Below, piece by piece: positions 25,355 to 34,871 of a stretch of 64,000 nucleotides of DNA. Origin of the DNA: an uncultured SAR116 cluster alpha proteobacterium. GTDB lineage: Bacteria > Pseudomonadota > Alphaproteobacteria > Puniceispirillales > Marisalimonadaceae. Where the stretch lies: NCBI GenBank assembly GCA_902590245.1, contig CACIWG010000008.1:1-64000 (forward strand), in the 5' to 3' direction. The notes below the pieces were generated by a model. That model was not told where the DNA came from. It did no database searches and saw nothing but the letters and a program-made list of their open reading frames with translations. The stretch's first letter is position 1. Each line of letters starts with the position of its first letter. A program made the position numbers and the translations under genes.

Positions 25355-26311
25355 TTACTTTTTTTCTTTCTTAAAAGGGTTTATTTTTTGAAATAATGAC
25401 CATAAGCCTCCAGGTAGAAAGAAAATTATTGCAAGTAATGTTCCTCCAATGATCATTTGCCATGCCTGAGGTGCAAACTCATAAGCATATGTCCTAATAA
25501 ATTCAAAAAATATTGCTCCAACAAATGGAGCTAGAATATTACCTAAGCCAGCCATTATTGTAACAAAAACTAATTCACCAGATACACTCCATAAAACCAT
25601 TGAGTCCGGGTCAACTTGTCCAAGAGCTGCGGCCATAAGACCACCAGCACCTCCAGCTAAACAAGCAGAAATAACATATTTTATGTGAATTGCTTTTTCT
25701 ACTGAATAACCTAGATACTCGACTCTAATTTCATTATCCATGATAGCAGTTGTTAAATGTCCTAAACTTGACCTTAAATATGCATGGGCAAATATTAAAG
25801 ACAATATAACAACAAACCCAATAAAGTAAAAAAGGCCAAATCTACCAAGTTCAAACCCAAACATAGTTGAAGGAGAAATCGACATTCCATCTGTTGAGCC
25901 TAAAAATTCTGCTTTAGCAAGTAGTCCATATAAAACCATGGAAAAAGCCAAAGATAGCATTGCAAAAAATATTTCTCTATATCTTCTAAGAATAAATCCA
26001 AGAACAAATCCTAACAATCCCGCAGCAGCTATTGCTATAATAATTCTTAAAAAAACATCAGTTACTCCTAAATATTTTTGAGCCATTGCAACAGCGTATG
26101 CACCAAATCCATAATATAAAGCGTGTCCAAAAGAAACCAAATTAGTTCTCCACAAGATCATCAACCCTAGAACAGCTAGACCCCTAGACAAACCATACAT
26201 AAAATTATTTGACATCCATTCTGGTAAAATAAATGTTCCTAATAATACAACTATAAAAACAAATCCTATTCCGACCTGTATTGTTTGTTCTTTTAAAATA
26301 CCTTTAAACAT
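25355..26311 (-). CDS. livM: Branched-chain-type ABC transporter permease, LivM-like
   Basis: The 318-residue protein has about ten hydrophobic segments and the LivM pattern FGHALYYGFGAYAVA near residue 62, SLGHLTTAIMDNEIRVEYLGY as the ATPase-facing loop, and GGAGGLMAAALGQVDPDSM. Its ATG overlaps the LivH stop (TAATG at 26309-26313), so the two permeases are co-translated. The C-terminus is basic (INPFKKEKK), which fits a cytoplasmic tail. Confidence 0.9.
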   Translation of the reverse strand: MFKGILKEQTIQVGIGFVFIVVLLGTFILPEWMSNNFMYGLSRGLAVLGLMILWRTNLVSFGHALYYGFGAYAVAMAQKYLGVTDVFLRIIIAIAAAGLLGFVLGFILRRYREIFFAMLSLAFSMVLYGLLAKAEFLGSTDGMSISPSTMFGFELGRFGLFYFIGFVVILSLIFAHAYLRSSLGHLTTAIMDNEIRVEYLGYSVEKAIHIKYVISACLAGGAGGLMAAALGQVDPDSMVLWSVSGELVFVTIMAGLGNILAPFVGAIFFEFIRTYAYEFAPQAWQMIIGGTLLAIIFFLPGGLWSLFQKINPFKKEKK

Positions 26312-27207
26312 TATATTTTCCTTGGTTTTGGAGGAGCAAATAATCCTTCAGGTTTAATTATCAGCACTATAGCCATAATTGCGTATATTATGAATAACTC
26401 TAAGATTGGTGCTTGATGGACGGCAAATGCTCTAACTAATCCAACAATTAAAGATCCAATAAGCGCGCCGGGAACTGATCCCATCCCACCAATAACAACA
26501 ACAGCAAAACTCATAACTACAACATCAATTGCAAACCCTGGTGATACAGATATTGTTGGAGCTATATAAGCACCGCCTAGAGCTCCAAGCATACCACCTA
26601 TAATAAAAGTTATTAAATAAACTTTTGTTACATTTATGCCCATAGAAACACTAACTTCTCTATCAAAAATAACTGATTGAAGAACTTTTCCATATTTTGT
26701 TTTTTTGAGGAAATACCAACAAATAAAAGCAACAATTATTGCAAGTCCAGCAAGTGTAAGAGAATAAACACCTTGAAAAATTCCACCAAGTTCAATGCCA
26801 CCTAATTCCATCGCAGGGTAATATGGCATAAGAGGGTCAACGCCAAATACATGTAATATTAGATCTTCAAGAATCCAAAAAAGTCCAAAAGTTGCAAGTA
26901 CTATTAAATGAATATCTTCATTATACATTTTTCTTAAAATAAATCTTTCTATTATATAACCAAAAAAAAGCCCTACAATTATTGCAGATAGGAAAATAGC
27001 AAAGTAATATAAAAATGAATTGTATTCATTATTACCCAAATAAATTATAGAAATTGATGCTAGATATGCACCCCAAGCAAAAAAACCACCATGAGCTACA
27101 TTTAATATTTTCATTACACCAAAAGTTATTGTGAGGCCTAAACTTACAATAAATAAATAAGAAGCATAAATTAAGCCGTCTAAAAGAACTGTTATTAAAA
27201 ATTGCAT
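26311..27207 (-). CDS. livH: Branched-chain-type ABC transporter permease, LivH-like
   Basis: The 298-residue protein has eight or so membrane segments and LivH landmarks: LGLTITFGVMKILNVAHGGFFAWGAYLA-type N-terminus (near residues 23-50), the EAA-like loop SVIFDREVSVSMGINVTKVY, and GGMGSVPGALIGSLIVGLV. It pairs with LivM as the channel. It is separated from the binding-protein gene by 60 nt that contain a strong hairpin (27228-27253), which may keep permease expression below that of the binding protein. Confidence 0.9.
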   Translation of the reverse strand: MQFLITVLLDGLIYASYLFIVSLGLTITFGVMKILNVAHGGFFAWGAYLASISIIYLGNNEYNSFLYYFAIFLSAIIVGLFFGYIIERFILRKMYNEDIHLIVLATFGLFWILEDLILHVFGVDPLMPYYPAMELGGIELGGIFQGVYSLTLAGLAIIVAFICWYFLKKTKYGKVLQSVIFDREVSVSMGINVTKVYLITFIIGGMLGALGGAYIAPTISVSPGFAIDVVVMSFAVVVIGGMGSVPGALIGSLIVGLVRAFAVHQAPILELFIIYAIMAIVLIIKPEGLFAPPKPRKI

Positions 27208-27227
27208 TATTTCCTGCTTTGAAAATC

Positions 27228-27253
27228 AGAGGAGAGTGAATGAACTCTCCTCT
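27228..27253 (-). terminator. Hairpin between binding-protein and permease genes (attenuator or mRNA stabiliser)
   Basis: Perfect 10-bp arms AGAGGAGAGT (27228-27237) and ACTCTCCTCT (27244-27253) enclose a 6-nt loop. It starts 14 nt after the binding-protein stop on the minus strand. Only a short T-rich stretch (GATTTTC) follows, so termination would be partial. Such hairpins commonly protect binding-protein mRNA ends and reduce read-through into permease genes. Confidence 0.65.
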
Positions 27254-27267
27254 AAAATGATAATATA

Positions 27268-28596
27268 CTAGTTACATTTTCTTCCAGGCATACCAGACTC
27301 TACCCATTTTTGAGATATCGCGCCTGCTGGCGGATAAATACATGATGCTGAGTATTTTATAACCTTTTCAATTCCTGGTTCACCTTTTGCTTTGTTGTAT
27401 TTTGTAACACCGTATGCGATAGAATGAACAGCTTGATGGCCATTACCTCTTTTCATTTCAATAGTGTCAGCAAAAGACTCAAACGTAATACCTTTCATTG
27501 CTGCAATGACTTGGTCTTGTGTAGGAAATTTTCCTGCAGCTTTGGCAGCTTTATCCATTCCAATTTTGTAAAGCATTACGGCTCTTGCATATTGATAAGA
27601 TGGTCCAAGAGGGTATGCACCATATCTTTTTTTGTAAGAATCAATAAACCATTTGTTTAATGGTGTAGTATCATTTCGAACTATTAAACCAACATTACCA
27701 CGTGTTCCCATAATAACTCCATCAGGAAACTTTTTGTCGAGAGAATCCACGCCTGATCCACCAACAGATGACACTAAGATTTTCTTTTGGAAAAAACCTC
27801 TTACAAGTGCCTGCAGCATAAATGCTTCAAAGTCACCATTCCAAAAACTAGTATGAACTATTTTAGCCTTATCAAGAGATAATGCAGAAATTTCTGATCC
27901 ATACTGACCAGAAAAAAGTTTTGGAAATTGAGGTTTGCTTGACCCTACAGCACTAGGCATATACTGAGCCATTCCAAGTTTGAAGAACTTATAAGAATCT
28001 TGACCCCAAGCATAATTTTGATTTATGCCTGTATACATTTTGTCAGCTGTTGATACTTTCCCTTTAAAATATTCATCTGCAATATATTTGGCTGCGGCTA
28101 AACTATCTCCAACAGCGTTACCTTGTGTTCTGAAGACGTGACTTCTAAGCTTTTCTTCATAGAGTCTTTCAGTTCCACATGTACTAAAGATTGTTAGCAT
28201 TTTCACTTCATCAGCTACTGGACCAATGGCCATGCAATTTCCTGATGAGATATATCCAATCATTGCGTCAACATTTTGTTTTTGAACAAAATCTCTAAAT
28301 AATCCAACTTGTTTTGTTCCACCGCCTGATTCGTCACTGAATATTGGGTTCATTGTTGCACCAGCAAAACCCTTAATGTTATATGGAGCTGGCATAGTTC
28401 CAGAATTTATAGCATCAATCACAAGTTCAGCACCTTGCTTAGCTGGAGTTCCAAAAGGACCGGCAGCAGGACCTGTTAGAAATGATACCACACCAACTTT
28501 TACGGTATCTTTGGCATTTACAGACATAGGGAGAATAGAAGCAATTAAACCTGTAATTGCAATCTTACCCAATGTCTTTAAATTTGTTAATTTCAT
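27268..28596 (-). CDS. livK: Periplasmic substrate-binding protein of the liv-type ABC transporter
   Basis: The 442-residue protein has a Sec signal peptide (basic KLTNLKTLGK, hydrophobic core, SVNA at 25-28 before KD) with no lipobox, so it is periplasmic. The mature part begins DTVKVGVVSFLTGPAAGPFGTPAKQGAELV, the type I periplasmic fold of Leu/Ile/Val-binding proteins (Peripla_BP_6). It is longer than LivK (about 370), as in binding proteins for amides or aromatic acids. The start has a strong AGGAGGAG Shine-Dalgarno (minus strand, about 28600-28610). It lies 95 nt below the BenE-type gene and heads the transporter genes. Confidence 0.9.
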   Translation of the reverse strand: MKLTNLKTLGKIAITGLIASILPMSVNAKDTVKVGVVSFLTGPAAGPFGTPAKQGAELVIDAINSGTMPAPYNIKGFAGATMNPIFSDESGGGTKQVGLFRDFVQKQNVDAMIGYISSGNCMAIGPVADEVKMLTIFSTCGTERLYEEKLRSHVFRTQGNAVGDSLAAAKYIADEYFKGKVSTADKMYTGINQNYAWGQDSYKFFKLGMAQYMPSAVGSSKPQFPKLFSGQYGSEISALSLDKAKIVHTSFWNGDFEAFMLQALVRGFFQKKILVSSVGGSGVDSLDKKFPDGVIMGTRGNVGLIVRNDTTPLNKWFIDSYKKRYGAYPLGPSYQYARAVMLYKIGMDKAAKAAGKFPTQDQVIAAMKGITFESFADTIEMKRGNGHQAVHSIAYGVTKYNKAKGEPGIEKVIKYSASCIYPPAGAISQKWVESGMPGRKCN

Positions 28597-28691
28597 TATC
28601 TCCTCCTAGTTAAAGACTAACCTTATACTTCAACAAAATATTTTAATAATCAAGAGGTTCTTTGAATAAAGGTGAATTAATTAAAAAAATA

Positions 28692-29840
28692 TTATTTTTC
28701 AATAAATTTAGAAACTAAAAAACCAAGCAAAAGTCCCCAAAATGGGGCACCAATATTAAATAAGCTAAATTCAGATAATGTAACCAAAAATGTTAATAAT
28801 GCGCTCAATGCATATTTGCTTTTGAAAGAATCAACAAATGATTGTTGTAAAACATTTAAAAGTGCAAGTCCTCCAAGGGTTATAATAAATTCTTTAGGCA
28901 ATTCTTGAAGTAAATTTAAAACAAAAGGAGAATATAAACCAAATACTATGCATAAAAATGAAAATAATATTGCAGAAATATATTGATTTTGGGTATTGGG
29001 GTTACTCGTTAATATACCAGTTACAGGGCCTGTTAAACAAGTTGATACAGCACCTAAATAAGCATTAAAAAATGAACCTAATCCACAATAGTATGTAATT
29101 TGATTTAAGGGTGGAGTATATTTTTTGTTTTCAAGTAAGACTATTCCTTGTCCATTTTGAATGAAAATAACTGTTATTATTAATGGTATAGTTAATTCTA
29201 TGATTGGTTTTAAATTAAATTCAGGCATTGTTAAATAAATATTAATTAAACTTACTTCTTTAGTAGAAATATTAATATTGTTTGTAAAATACATGACTAA
29301 TAGTCCTGATATCAAACATCCTAATAGAGGAGGTATAGTTTTAATCTTCTTAGATAAAAATAACAAAATGAAAAATGTTAAACTCATTATGCTTGCAAGC
29401 ATCGGATAAGTGTTTAGAGAGTTTATCCAATCAACACAGAAACTCAAAAAAATAGCTGAAACCATTCCCATAACAATTTCTGTTGGTATATTTTTTTTTA
29501 AAAAATTAATTATGTTAGTAAAACTAATTAAAAAAAGTAAGAAACTTGAGGTTAAGTAAACCCCTACAATTTCGTTTAATGAATAATTTTTTAGTGAATA
29601 ACCAATTAAGATCATTCCTGGTATGCTCCACATCAAAACAAGAGGTTGTTTGTTTTTAAACGTAAGTATTATACTAAAAAATCCATTTACAGCAAAGCAA
29701 CCAAAAAGCCATATAGACACATCTCTTGGGTCAATATTATTTGCAGATGTAATTGAGAGCATAATTGCAACTGGACCAGAGATTGCAAAAAGAAAAGCAA
29801 TAAAACTATCAACAAAATTATTTATAATTGAATTGTTCAT
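28692..29840 (-). CDS. BenE-type benzoate/proton symporter family permease
   Basis: The 382-residue protein is almost wholly hydrophobic with about eleven or twelve membrane helices. Family features are FAISGPVAIMLSITSAN near the start, PLVLMWSIPGMILIGYSLKN (helix 3 region), NIPTEIVMGMVSAIFLSFC and YLGAVSTCLTGPVTGILTS. These correspond to the wstPGaal, iPxxia and NlGavt blocks of BenE. The family imports benzoate with protons; here the substrate may be the related heteroaromatic acid. It follows UPF0280 by 12 nt in the molybdenum hydroxylase/reductase operon. Confidence 0.8.
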   Translation of the reverse strand: MNNSIINNFVDSFIAFLFAISGPVAIMLSITSANNIDPRDVSIWLFGCFAVNGFFSIILTFKNKQPLVLMWSIPGMILIGYSLKNYSLNEIVGVYLTSSFLLFLISFTNIINFLKKNIPTEIVMGMVSAIFLSFCVDWINSLNTYPMLASIMSLTFFILLFLSKKIKTIPPLLGCLISGLLVMYFTNNINISTKEVSLINIYLTMPEFNLKPIIELTIPLIITVIFIQNGQGIVLLENKKYTPPLNQITYYCGLGSFFNAYLGAVSTCLTGPVTGILTSNPNTQNQYISAILFSFLCIVFGLYSPFVLNLLQELPKEFIITLGGLALLNVLQQSFVDSFKSKYALSALLTFLVTLSEFSLFNIGAPFWGLLLGFLVSKFIEK

Positions 29841-29852
29841 ATCAATTTTATT

Positions 29853-30695
29853 TCAAACCTCTAATATTTTAATTTTTTTATTAAACTTAATATTAAATTT
29901 ATGTCCTAAAATTAATATTTTGTCTTGAAGGTTAATTATAACTGATTTTATTAAATTTTTACTAATATAATGTTCAGAAATATTTTTCCCTTTTGATATA
30001 GCTTGTCTTATTTCAGTTTCCGTTAAATTTTCAACAGATACAGTTATTAATTTATTATTAAGATCAGTATCTTCGTATAGATTGTTAGCAAATGTTTTTT
30101 TTACCTTATTTGAATTTTTAAGGTCTATATGATTACCGATTATTGTCGCAGCGGCATCTGCTACTGAAGCTTTTTCGGCTATTACTGTGACGCTATCAGC
30201 TATTCCCATTGAAAAGCTTCTTCCTTTCCATCCAGATGTAGCAATTCCTCCAAAACCATCAATACCTGTATATTCAATAACACAACTTGTTTCGCCACCA
30301 ATGCTAAAATTAAACTTTTCATTTTTAGAAATATATAAAGAAATGTCTCCACCATTATTTATATAAATTTTTTTTACTTTAAATTTTTCTAAAACTTTCA
30401 ACAAAAGCAACTCAGATATAGATCCTGCAACTGATGCCATTGGTGTGACAAAATTAGGTAAAAATAATTTAGTAGATTCAAACATTGTATTTGCTATATC
30501 ACTTACGAATTTATTTTTTTGAGAAGTTGGTTTTTTTAGCTTTTCAATTTCAAGACTTAAATCTTTTAAAAATTTTGATGAATATTCAAAAATAAGATTA
30601 TAAATTTCTTTTTTTTCTGAAGAAAAGGCCTCAGCTATAATATTTGTAGGACCATTTTCAATAAATAATTTATCATCTTCAATTAATGATTTCAT
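29853..30695 (-). CDS. UPF0280 family protein (ApbE superfamily)
   Basis: The 280-residue protein matches the UPF0280/COG2122 family: DDKLFIENGPTNIIAEAF at the start, FVTPMASVAGSISELLL and YINNGGDISLYISKNEKFN in the middle (residues about 84-125), then GGIATSGWKGRSFSMGIADS with ASVADAAATIIGNHID. The last two blocks mirror the T-S-G/D-A-A-T segments of ApbE flavin transferases. The family has no established function. Its ATG overlaps the 6-hydroxynicotinate reductase-like stop (TAATG), so it probably serves that enzyme, for example in flavin attachment (inference). Confidence 0.82.
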   Translation of the reverse strand: MKSLIEDDKLFIENGPTNIIAEAFSSEKKEIYNLIFEYSSKFLKDLSLEIEKLKKPTSQKNKFVSDIANTMFESTKLFLPNFVTPMASVAGSISELLLLKVLEKFKVKKIYINNGGDISLYISKNEKFNFSIGGETSCVIEYTGIDGFGGIATSGWKGRSFSMGIADSVTVIAEKASVADAAATIIGNHIDLKNSNKVKKTFANNLYEDTDLNNKLITVSVENLTETEIRQAISKGKNISEHYISKNLIKSVIINLQDKILILGHKFNIKFNKKIKILEV

Positions 30696-32134
30696 TAATC
30701 ATCTTCTAAAACTTTCTTATCTCTACCGTATTCGCCACCATTTAAAAAAATATCTTTTATGGTTCTAATGTCATCTACATGACCGCCAAGATTTTGATAG
30801 TTTTCTTTTGTTAATGTGAATTCTAACGGTGCTACAATTGCAGGTGTTGGGACATAACCAAATGCGTTTTCTGGCATATCAAGAACATTCACCATAAATG
30901 TAATGCCTCCTCCAGGCCATATGTATGGAGTGGCACCACCTGAAGTTAGTTCAGTTTTCTTGTTTTGTATTGATTTTGTCAGTTTAACAGGATTTTTTGT
31001 GACACCTGATCTTAATGACCCTCCTGCGCCTCCAACAAATAAAACAGTGCATAAAGCTGGTTCACAATTTTCTTCTATTAATTTAACAGTATCAACTAGT
31101 TTTTTAGGGAATGGCTGTTTTTGTGGAATTAATTTTTCGTCTAATATGTAGTATGAGTATTCTTCACCAGTTGTAGATACCATCAAAAGAGACAATCCAG
31201 GTTTTGCACCTTTTTTTTCATTCCAACTTTTTAGTATTGTTAGAGGATCTGTAATGTCAGTACCTCCCCAACCTGAACCAGGATTAGCAACTTGAAAATA
31301 TCTTCCTGGAGTGGATCGACGACCGTTAATAGAGATTCCAGTACTTTCCCAACCTAATACTTTTCCAGCTTGATGTTCAGAAACAACTGCAGTTATATGA
31401 TCATCAACTATAACAACTTCATCAACTAATCCTCTCCATTGAGATGCAAACATTCCAACTGTAGCAGAACCGCAACCCACTCTCATTTTATTTTCTTTAA
31501 CATCATTGATAATTGGAGGTTTTCCGGCTTGGACAATTATTTTTGAACCATTATCAATCGTCAATTCAACGGCCTCTTTATTACAAAGGTTCATAATAAC
31601 TTCACATGTCATTTTACCTTCAATTTTGGAACTGCCTGTTAAATGATCTACGCCTCCAAGTGACATCATTTGGGATCCGTATTCACTTGTCATAACGTGA
31701 CCAACGGCTTCACCATTATATCTAACAATGTCTCTTTCAGATCCAATATGTCGATCCGTATCTACCTTAATTTTGACACCACAATACGAAAATATTGCTT
31801 CCGTAACAATTGTCACAAAATCAATATCATCAATTTTTCTATTAAATATAAAAGGTGCTGGCTTGTAATCAGGATATGTGGTTCCAGAGCCAATAGCAGT
31901 AATAAAAATATCTTTATCTGGAATTATTTCCCCATCCCAATCTTCATTTAAAAATGGTTTGATTTTCATTCCATTTTCAATACATCTATTCAAAATTACT
32001 AAAGGATCCAATCTTATGATTTGGCCATTTTTATTTGCATATCTGTCACAAGCTCCAGATTTTCCTTCAGCTATGTAACACATCACAGGACATGCATCAC
32101 ATCGTATTTTTTCAACTTTATTTATTTGATCCAT
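30695..32134 (-). CDS. 6-hydroxynicotinate reductase-like iron-sulfur protein
   Basis: The 479-residue protein starts with a cysteine cluster Cys12, Cys15, Cys19 and Cys29 (RCDACPVMC then GACDRY), suited to a [4Fe-4S] cluster. It continues through conserved blocks VGCGSATVGMFASQW, GRRSTPGRYFQVANPG, ENCEPALCTVLFVGGAGG and YIWPGGGITFMV. I recognise this as the family annotated 6-hydroxynicotinate reductase, which reduces 6-hydroxynicotinate to 1,4,5,6-tetrahydro-6-oxonicotinate with ferredoxin. The characterised Eubacterium enzyme holds iron-sulfur and covalent flavin. A TSGGAT segment (397-402) resembles flavinylation motifs. It overlaps the molybdenum hydroxylase end by 17 nt. Confidence 0.78.
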   Translation of the reverse strand: MDQINKVEKIRCDACPVMCYIAEGKSGACDRYANKNGQIIRLDPLVILNRCIENGMKIKPFLNEDWDGEIIPDKDIFITAIGSGTTYPDYKPAPFIFNRKIDDIDFVTIVTEAIFSYCGVKIKVDTDRHIGSERDIVRYNGEAVGHVMTSEYGSQMMSLGGVDHLTGSSKIEGKMTCEVIMNLCNKEAVELTIDNGSKIIVQAGKPPIINDVKENKMRVGCGSATVGMFASQWRGLVDEVVIVDDHITAVVSEHQAGKVLGWESTGISINGRRSTPGRYFQVANPGSGWGGTDITDPLTILKSWNEKKGAKPGLSLLMVSTTGEEYSYYILDEKLIPQKQPFPKKLVDTVKLIEENCEPALCTVLFVGGAGGSLRSGVTKNPVKLTKSIQNKKTELTSGGATPYIWPGGGITFMVNVLDMPENAFGYVPTPAIVAPLEFTLTKENYQNLGGHVDDIRTIKDIFLNGGEYGRDKKVLEDD

Positions 32135-34871
32135 TTTTACTAATCTCTAATGCTTCTAAAATTCTATCTGGTAGCGCAGGTAGTTTTGTTATTATCGCTC
32201 CAGTAGCATTTCGAAGTGCATTCATTATTGCAGGTGCCGTTGGGATTAAAACATGTTCACCAAGGCCCCTTGCTCCAAAAGGTCCTTCTGGATCGTTTTT
32301 CTCTATTAATATTGATTCAATTTCAGGAACATCTCCAATAGATGGAATTAAATAATCATGAAGATTTTCAGTTTTTGAAGGAATATACTCTTCCATTAAA
32401 GCAAAGCCTATCCCTTGTGCAATTCCTCCTTCAATTTGGCCCTCAGCAAGAAGTGGGTTTATTGTTTTTCCAAGATCATGTGCAGCTGTTATTTTGTCAA
32501 TTTTTAATAAGCCAAGTTCAGTATCTACTGTAATTTCTGCCATCTGAGCTCCATATCCATAAATTGCATACGGTATTCCTTGCCCATTCTCATCTAAAGA
32601 TGTAGTTGGTGGGTCATATGTTTCTTCAGCAATTAGAACATAATCATTTTCAATTAATTGAAGTTTAGTTAAATCAATTTTTTGTCTCTTATCTTGATTG
32701 GAAATTATAAGTTCATTTTTTTCAATTTTAATTAAAGAGTCGTTTCCCATGTTGCTAAGTCTAAGTATTTCAGATCTAAGTTTAAACCCTGCATTGTACG
32801 CAGCTTTTCCAGTTACATAAGTTTGTCTAGAAGCTGAGGTTTTGCCACAATCAGGGGATAAAAATGTATCAGGGCTAACTAGGTTTATATTTTCAATGGA
32901 CACACCAATTGCATCCGCTGTAATTTGTGCGATGACCGTATTTGAACCTTGTCCAATATCTGTTGCCCCTTGATGTAAAGAGATTCTGCCATTATTAGTT
33001 AATCCAATTTTAATTGTTGAGGGGTTAGGAAGGGCAGTGTTACCACAACCATACCAACAAGTAGCAATGCCAACACCTTTTTTATATCTTTTGGAGGTTT
33101 TGTTAAAAGTAATGTAACCTTCTTTTTTTTGGATCCAATTATCTTTTAAGGCTTCTAAACAATCAATAATTCCAACCGAATCTAATTTTTGACCACAAAC
33201 AGTTTTATCTCCATCTTTTAATGAATTCTTTAATCTGAATTCTAATTGATCAATCTGAAGTTTGTCGGCGAGTTGATCCATTAATGTTTCTTGCAATGCT
33301 GTTGCTTGTGGAACACCAAATCCACGAAATGCTCCAGCAACAGGGCCATTGGTATGAATTGCTCTTCCAACAGCTTTATAATTTGGAACTTTATATGGTC
33401 CACTTGCATGAACTGGAACACGGTTAGCAACTGTAGGTCCCCAGCTTGCATAAGCACCAGTATTAAAATCTCCAGAGAAGTTGATTGAATTTAAAAAACC
33501 TTTACTATCACATGAAATTGAAGAACTCATCAATCCAGGATGTCTTTTTGTTGTTGATATCATGGATTCATTTCGAGAATATACAATTCTACAGGGTTTT
33601 TTTGTTTTTAAGGCTACTAGGCCAAGATAAGGTTGAATTGATATATCTAGTTTTGACCCAAATCCACCGCCAGTTGCAGAAGGTATTATTCTGATATTAT
33701 CTGGCTCAATATCTAATATTTTAGCAGTATCATCTCTATCCATATAGGGGGCTTGAGTACAGGCTTGTATAACTAAAACATTTTTCTCCATCCAAGCTGA
33801 CCCCGCTTCAGGTTCAATGTACGCATGTTCAACATAAGAAGTTTCTAAAATTCCATTTACTTTAAATTCAGTAGAAACATTTTTTTCAGGATTTCCAGTG
33901 AAAACCTTTCCAAAAGTTAAAATATTATTTTTTAAGTTTTCATTTCCAATTTTAACTTTAGTGTTTAAGGAGTCGTCAATTGTCATTACATCATCATCTT
34001 TTTTCCAGGTGATAGGAAAAGTATCCAGATTTAAATTTTTAATACTATCATATGAACCAGCTATAATTGCTACAGCCTCTCCACGAAAATTGACTTTCTT
34101 TTTTGCTAAGACTGGTTGGTCAGCAAATGGTGGAATAACACCAAAAATATTTTTCCCTGGTATATCTTTTTCTGTTACAACTATCTCGATCCCATGGTTT
34201 TTTTCGATCCAGTCTTTATAATTACCAATTGTAAATGATGCTCTGTTAAATGGAGATCTTAAGACTTTAACTAGCAAAGAATTTTCTGGTGAAAAATCAT
34301 CTCCAAATATTTCAGTGCCATCTAACTTTTTTTCACCATCAATTCTTTCAATTCTTTTCCCAACCTCTTTCATGTTATTGGAAGAAGTATTTTTATTTTC
34401 TGTAATTTTATTAGCATTCATTACTGCGTTGATAATTTTTTGATATCCAGTACATCTACATAAAACTCCAGAGAGAGCAAATTCCACTTCTTCTTTTTTT
34501 GGAAATTTATTTTTTCTAAGGAGCGCTAGAGCAGACATGATTATTCCAGGGGTACATATCCCACACTGAGCGGCACCATGAATTGATAAAGATTTTTTTA
34601 AAAGAATAAATTGTTTATCTTCACTAACTCCCTCGATAGTTTCAATTTTTTTATTTTTGACTTTCCCTAAAGTTAAAAGACAAGAGCAAAAAGGATTATC
34701 ATCCATTAAGATAGTGCAGGAACCGCAATCACCAGCATTACAACCAACTTTTGTCCCTTTAATTTTCTGGCTTTCCCTTAAAAATTCACTCAGTCTGACA
34801 TTTAAATTTTCAATAGATGAAATTTTTTTTTTGTTTAATGTAAATTTTATAGTTTCTTTGTGAAAATTCAT
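32118..34871 (-). CDS. Molybdenum hydroxylase with fused [2Fe-2S] and molybdopterin subunits (nicotinate dehydrogenase-like)
   Basis: The 917-residue protein joins a small subunit to a large one. Residues 1-160 hold both [2Fe-2S] clusters (Cys44, 49, 52, 64, then QCGICTPG and CRCTGY). From about 175 on it is a molybdopterin domain with PVAGAFRGFGVPQATALQE and the catalytic glutamate in FGARGLGEHVL near the C-terminus. These enzymes hydroxylate carbon next to N in heteroaromatic rings using water. Its neighbours, a FAD subunit overlapping by 4 nt and a 6-hydroxynicotinate reductase-like gene, make nicotinate or a similar pyridine/azine carboxylate the likely substrate class. Confidence 0.88.
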   Translation of the reverse strand: MNFHKETIKFTLNKKKISSIENLNVRLSEFLRESQKIKGTKVGCNAGDCGSCTILMDDNPFCSCLLTLGKVKNKKIETIEGVSEDKQFILLKKSLSIHGAAQCGICTPGIIMSALALLRKNKFPKKEEVEFALSGVLCRCTGYQKIINAVMNANKITENKNTSSNNMKEVGKRIERIDGEKKLDGTEIFGDDFSPENSLLVKVLRSPFNRASFTIGNYKDWIEKNHGIEIVVTEKDIPGKNIFGVIPPFADQPVLAKKKVNFRGEAVAIIAGSYDSIKNLNLDTFPITWKKDDDVMTIDDSLNTKVKIGNENLKNNILTFGKVFTGNPEKNVSTEFKVNGILETSYVEHAYIEPEAGSAWMEKNVLVIQACTQAPYMDRDDTAKILDIEPDNIRIIPSATGGGFGSKLDISIQPYLGLVALKTKKPCRIVYSRNESMISTTKRHPGLMSSSISCDSKGFLNSINFSGDFNTGAYASWGPTVANRVPVHASGPYKVPNYKAVGRAIHTNGPVAGAFRGFGVPQATALQETLMDQLADKLQIDQLEFRLKNSLKDGDKTVCGQKLDSVGIIDCLEALKDNWIQKKEGYITFNKTSKRYKKGVGIATCWYGCGNTALPNPSTIKIGLTNNGRISLHQGATDIGQGSNTVIAQITADAIGVSIENINLVSPDTFLSPDCGKTSASRQTYVTGKAAYNAGFKLRSEILRLSNMGNDSLIKIEKNELIISNQDKRQKIDLTKLQLIENDYVLIAEETYDPPTTSLDENGQGIPYAIYGYGAQMAEITVDTELGLLKIDKITAAHDLGKTINPLLAEGQIEGGIAQGIGFALMEEYIPSKTENLHDYLIPSIGDVPEIESILIEKNDPEGPFGARGLGEHVLIPTAPAIMNALRNATGAIITKLPALPDRILEALEISKNGSNK

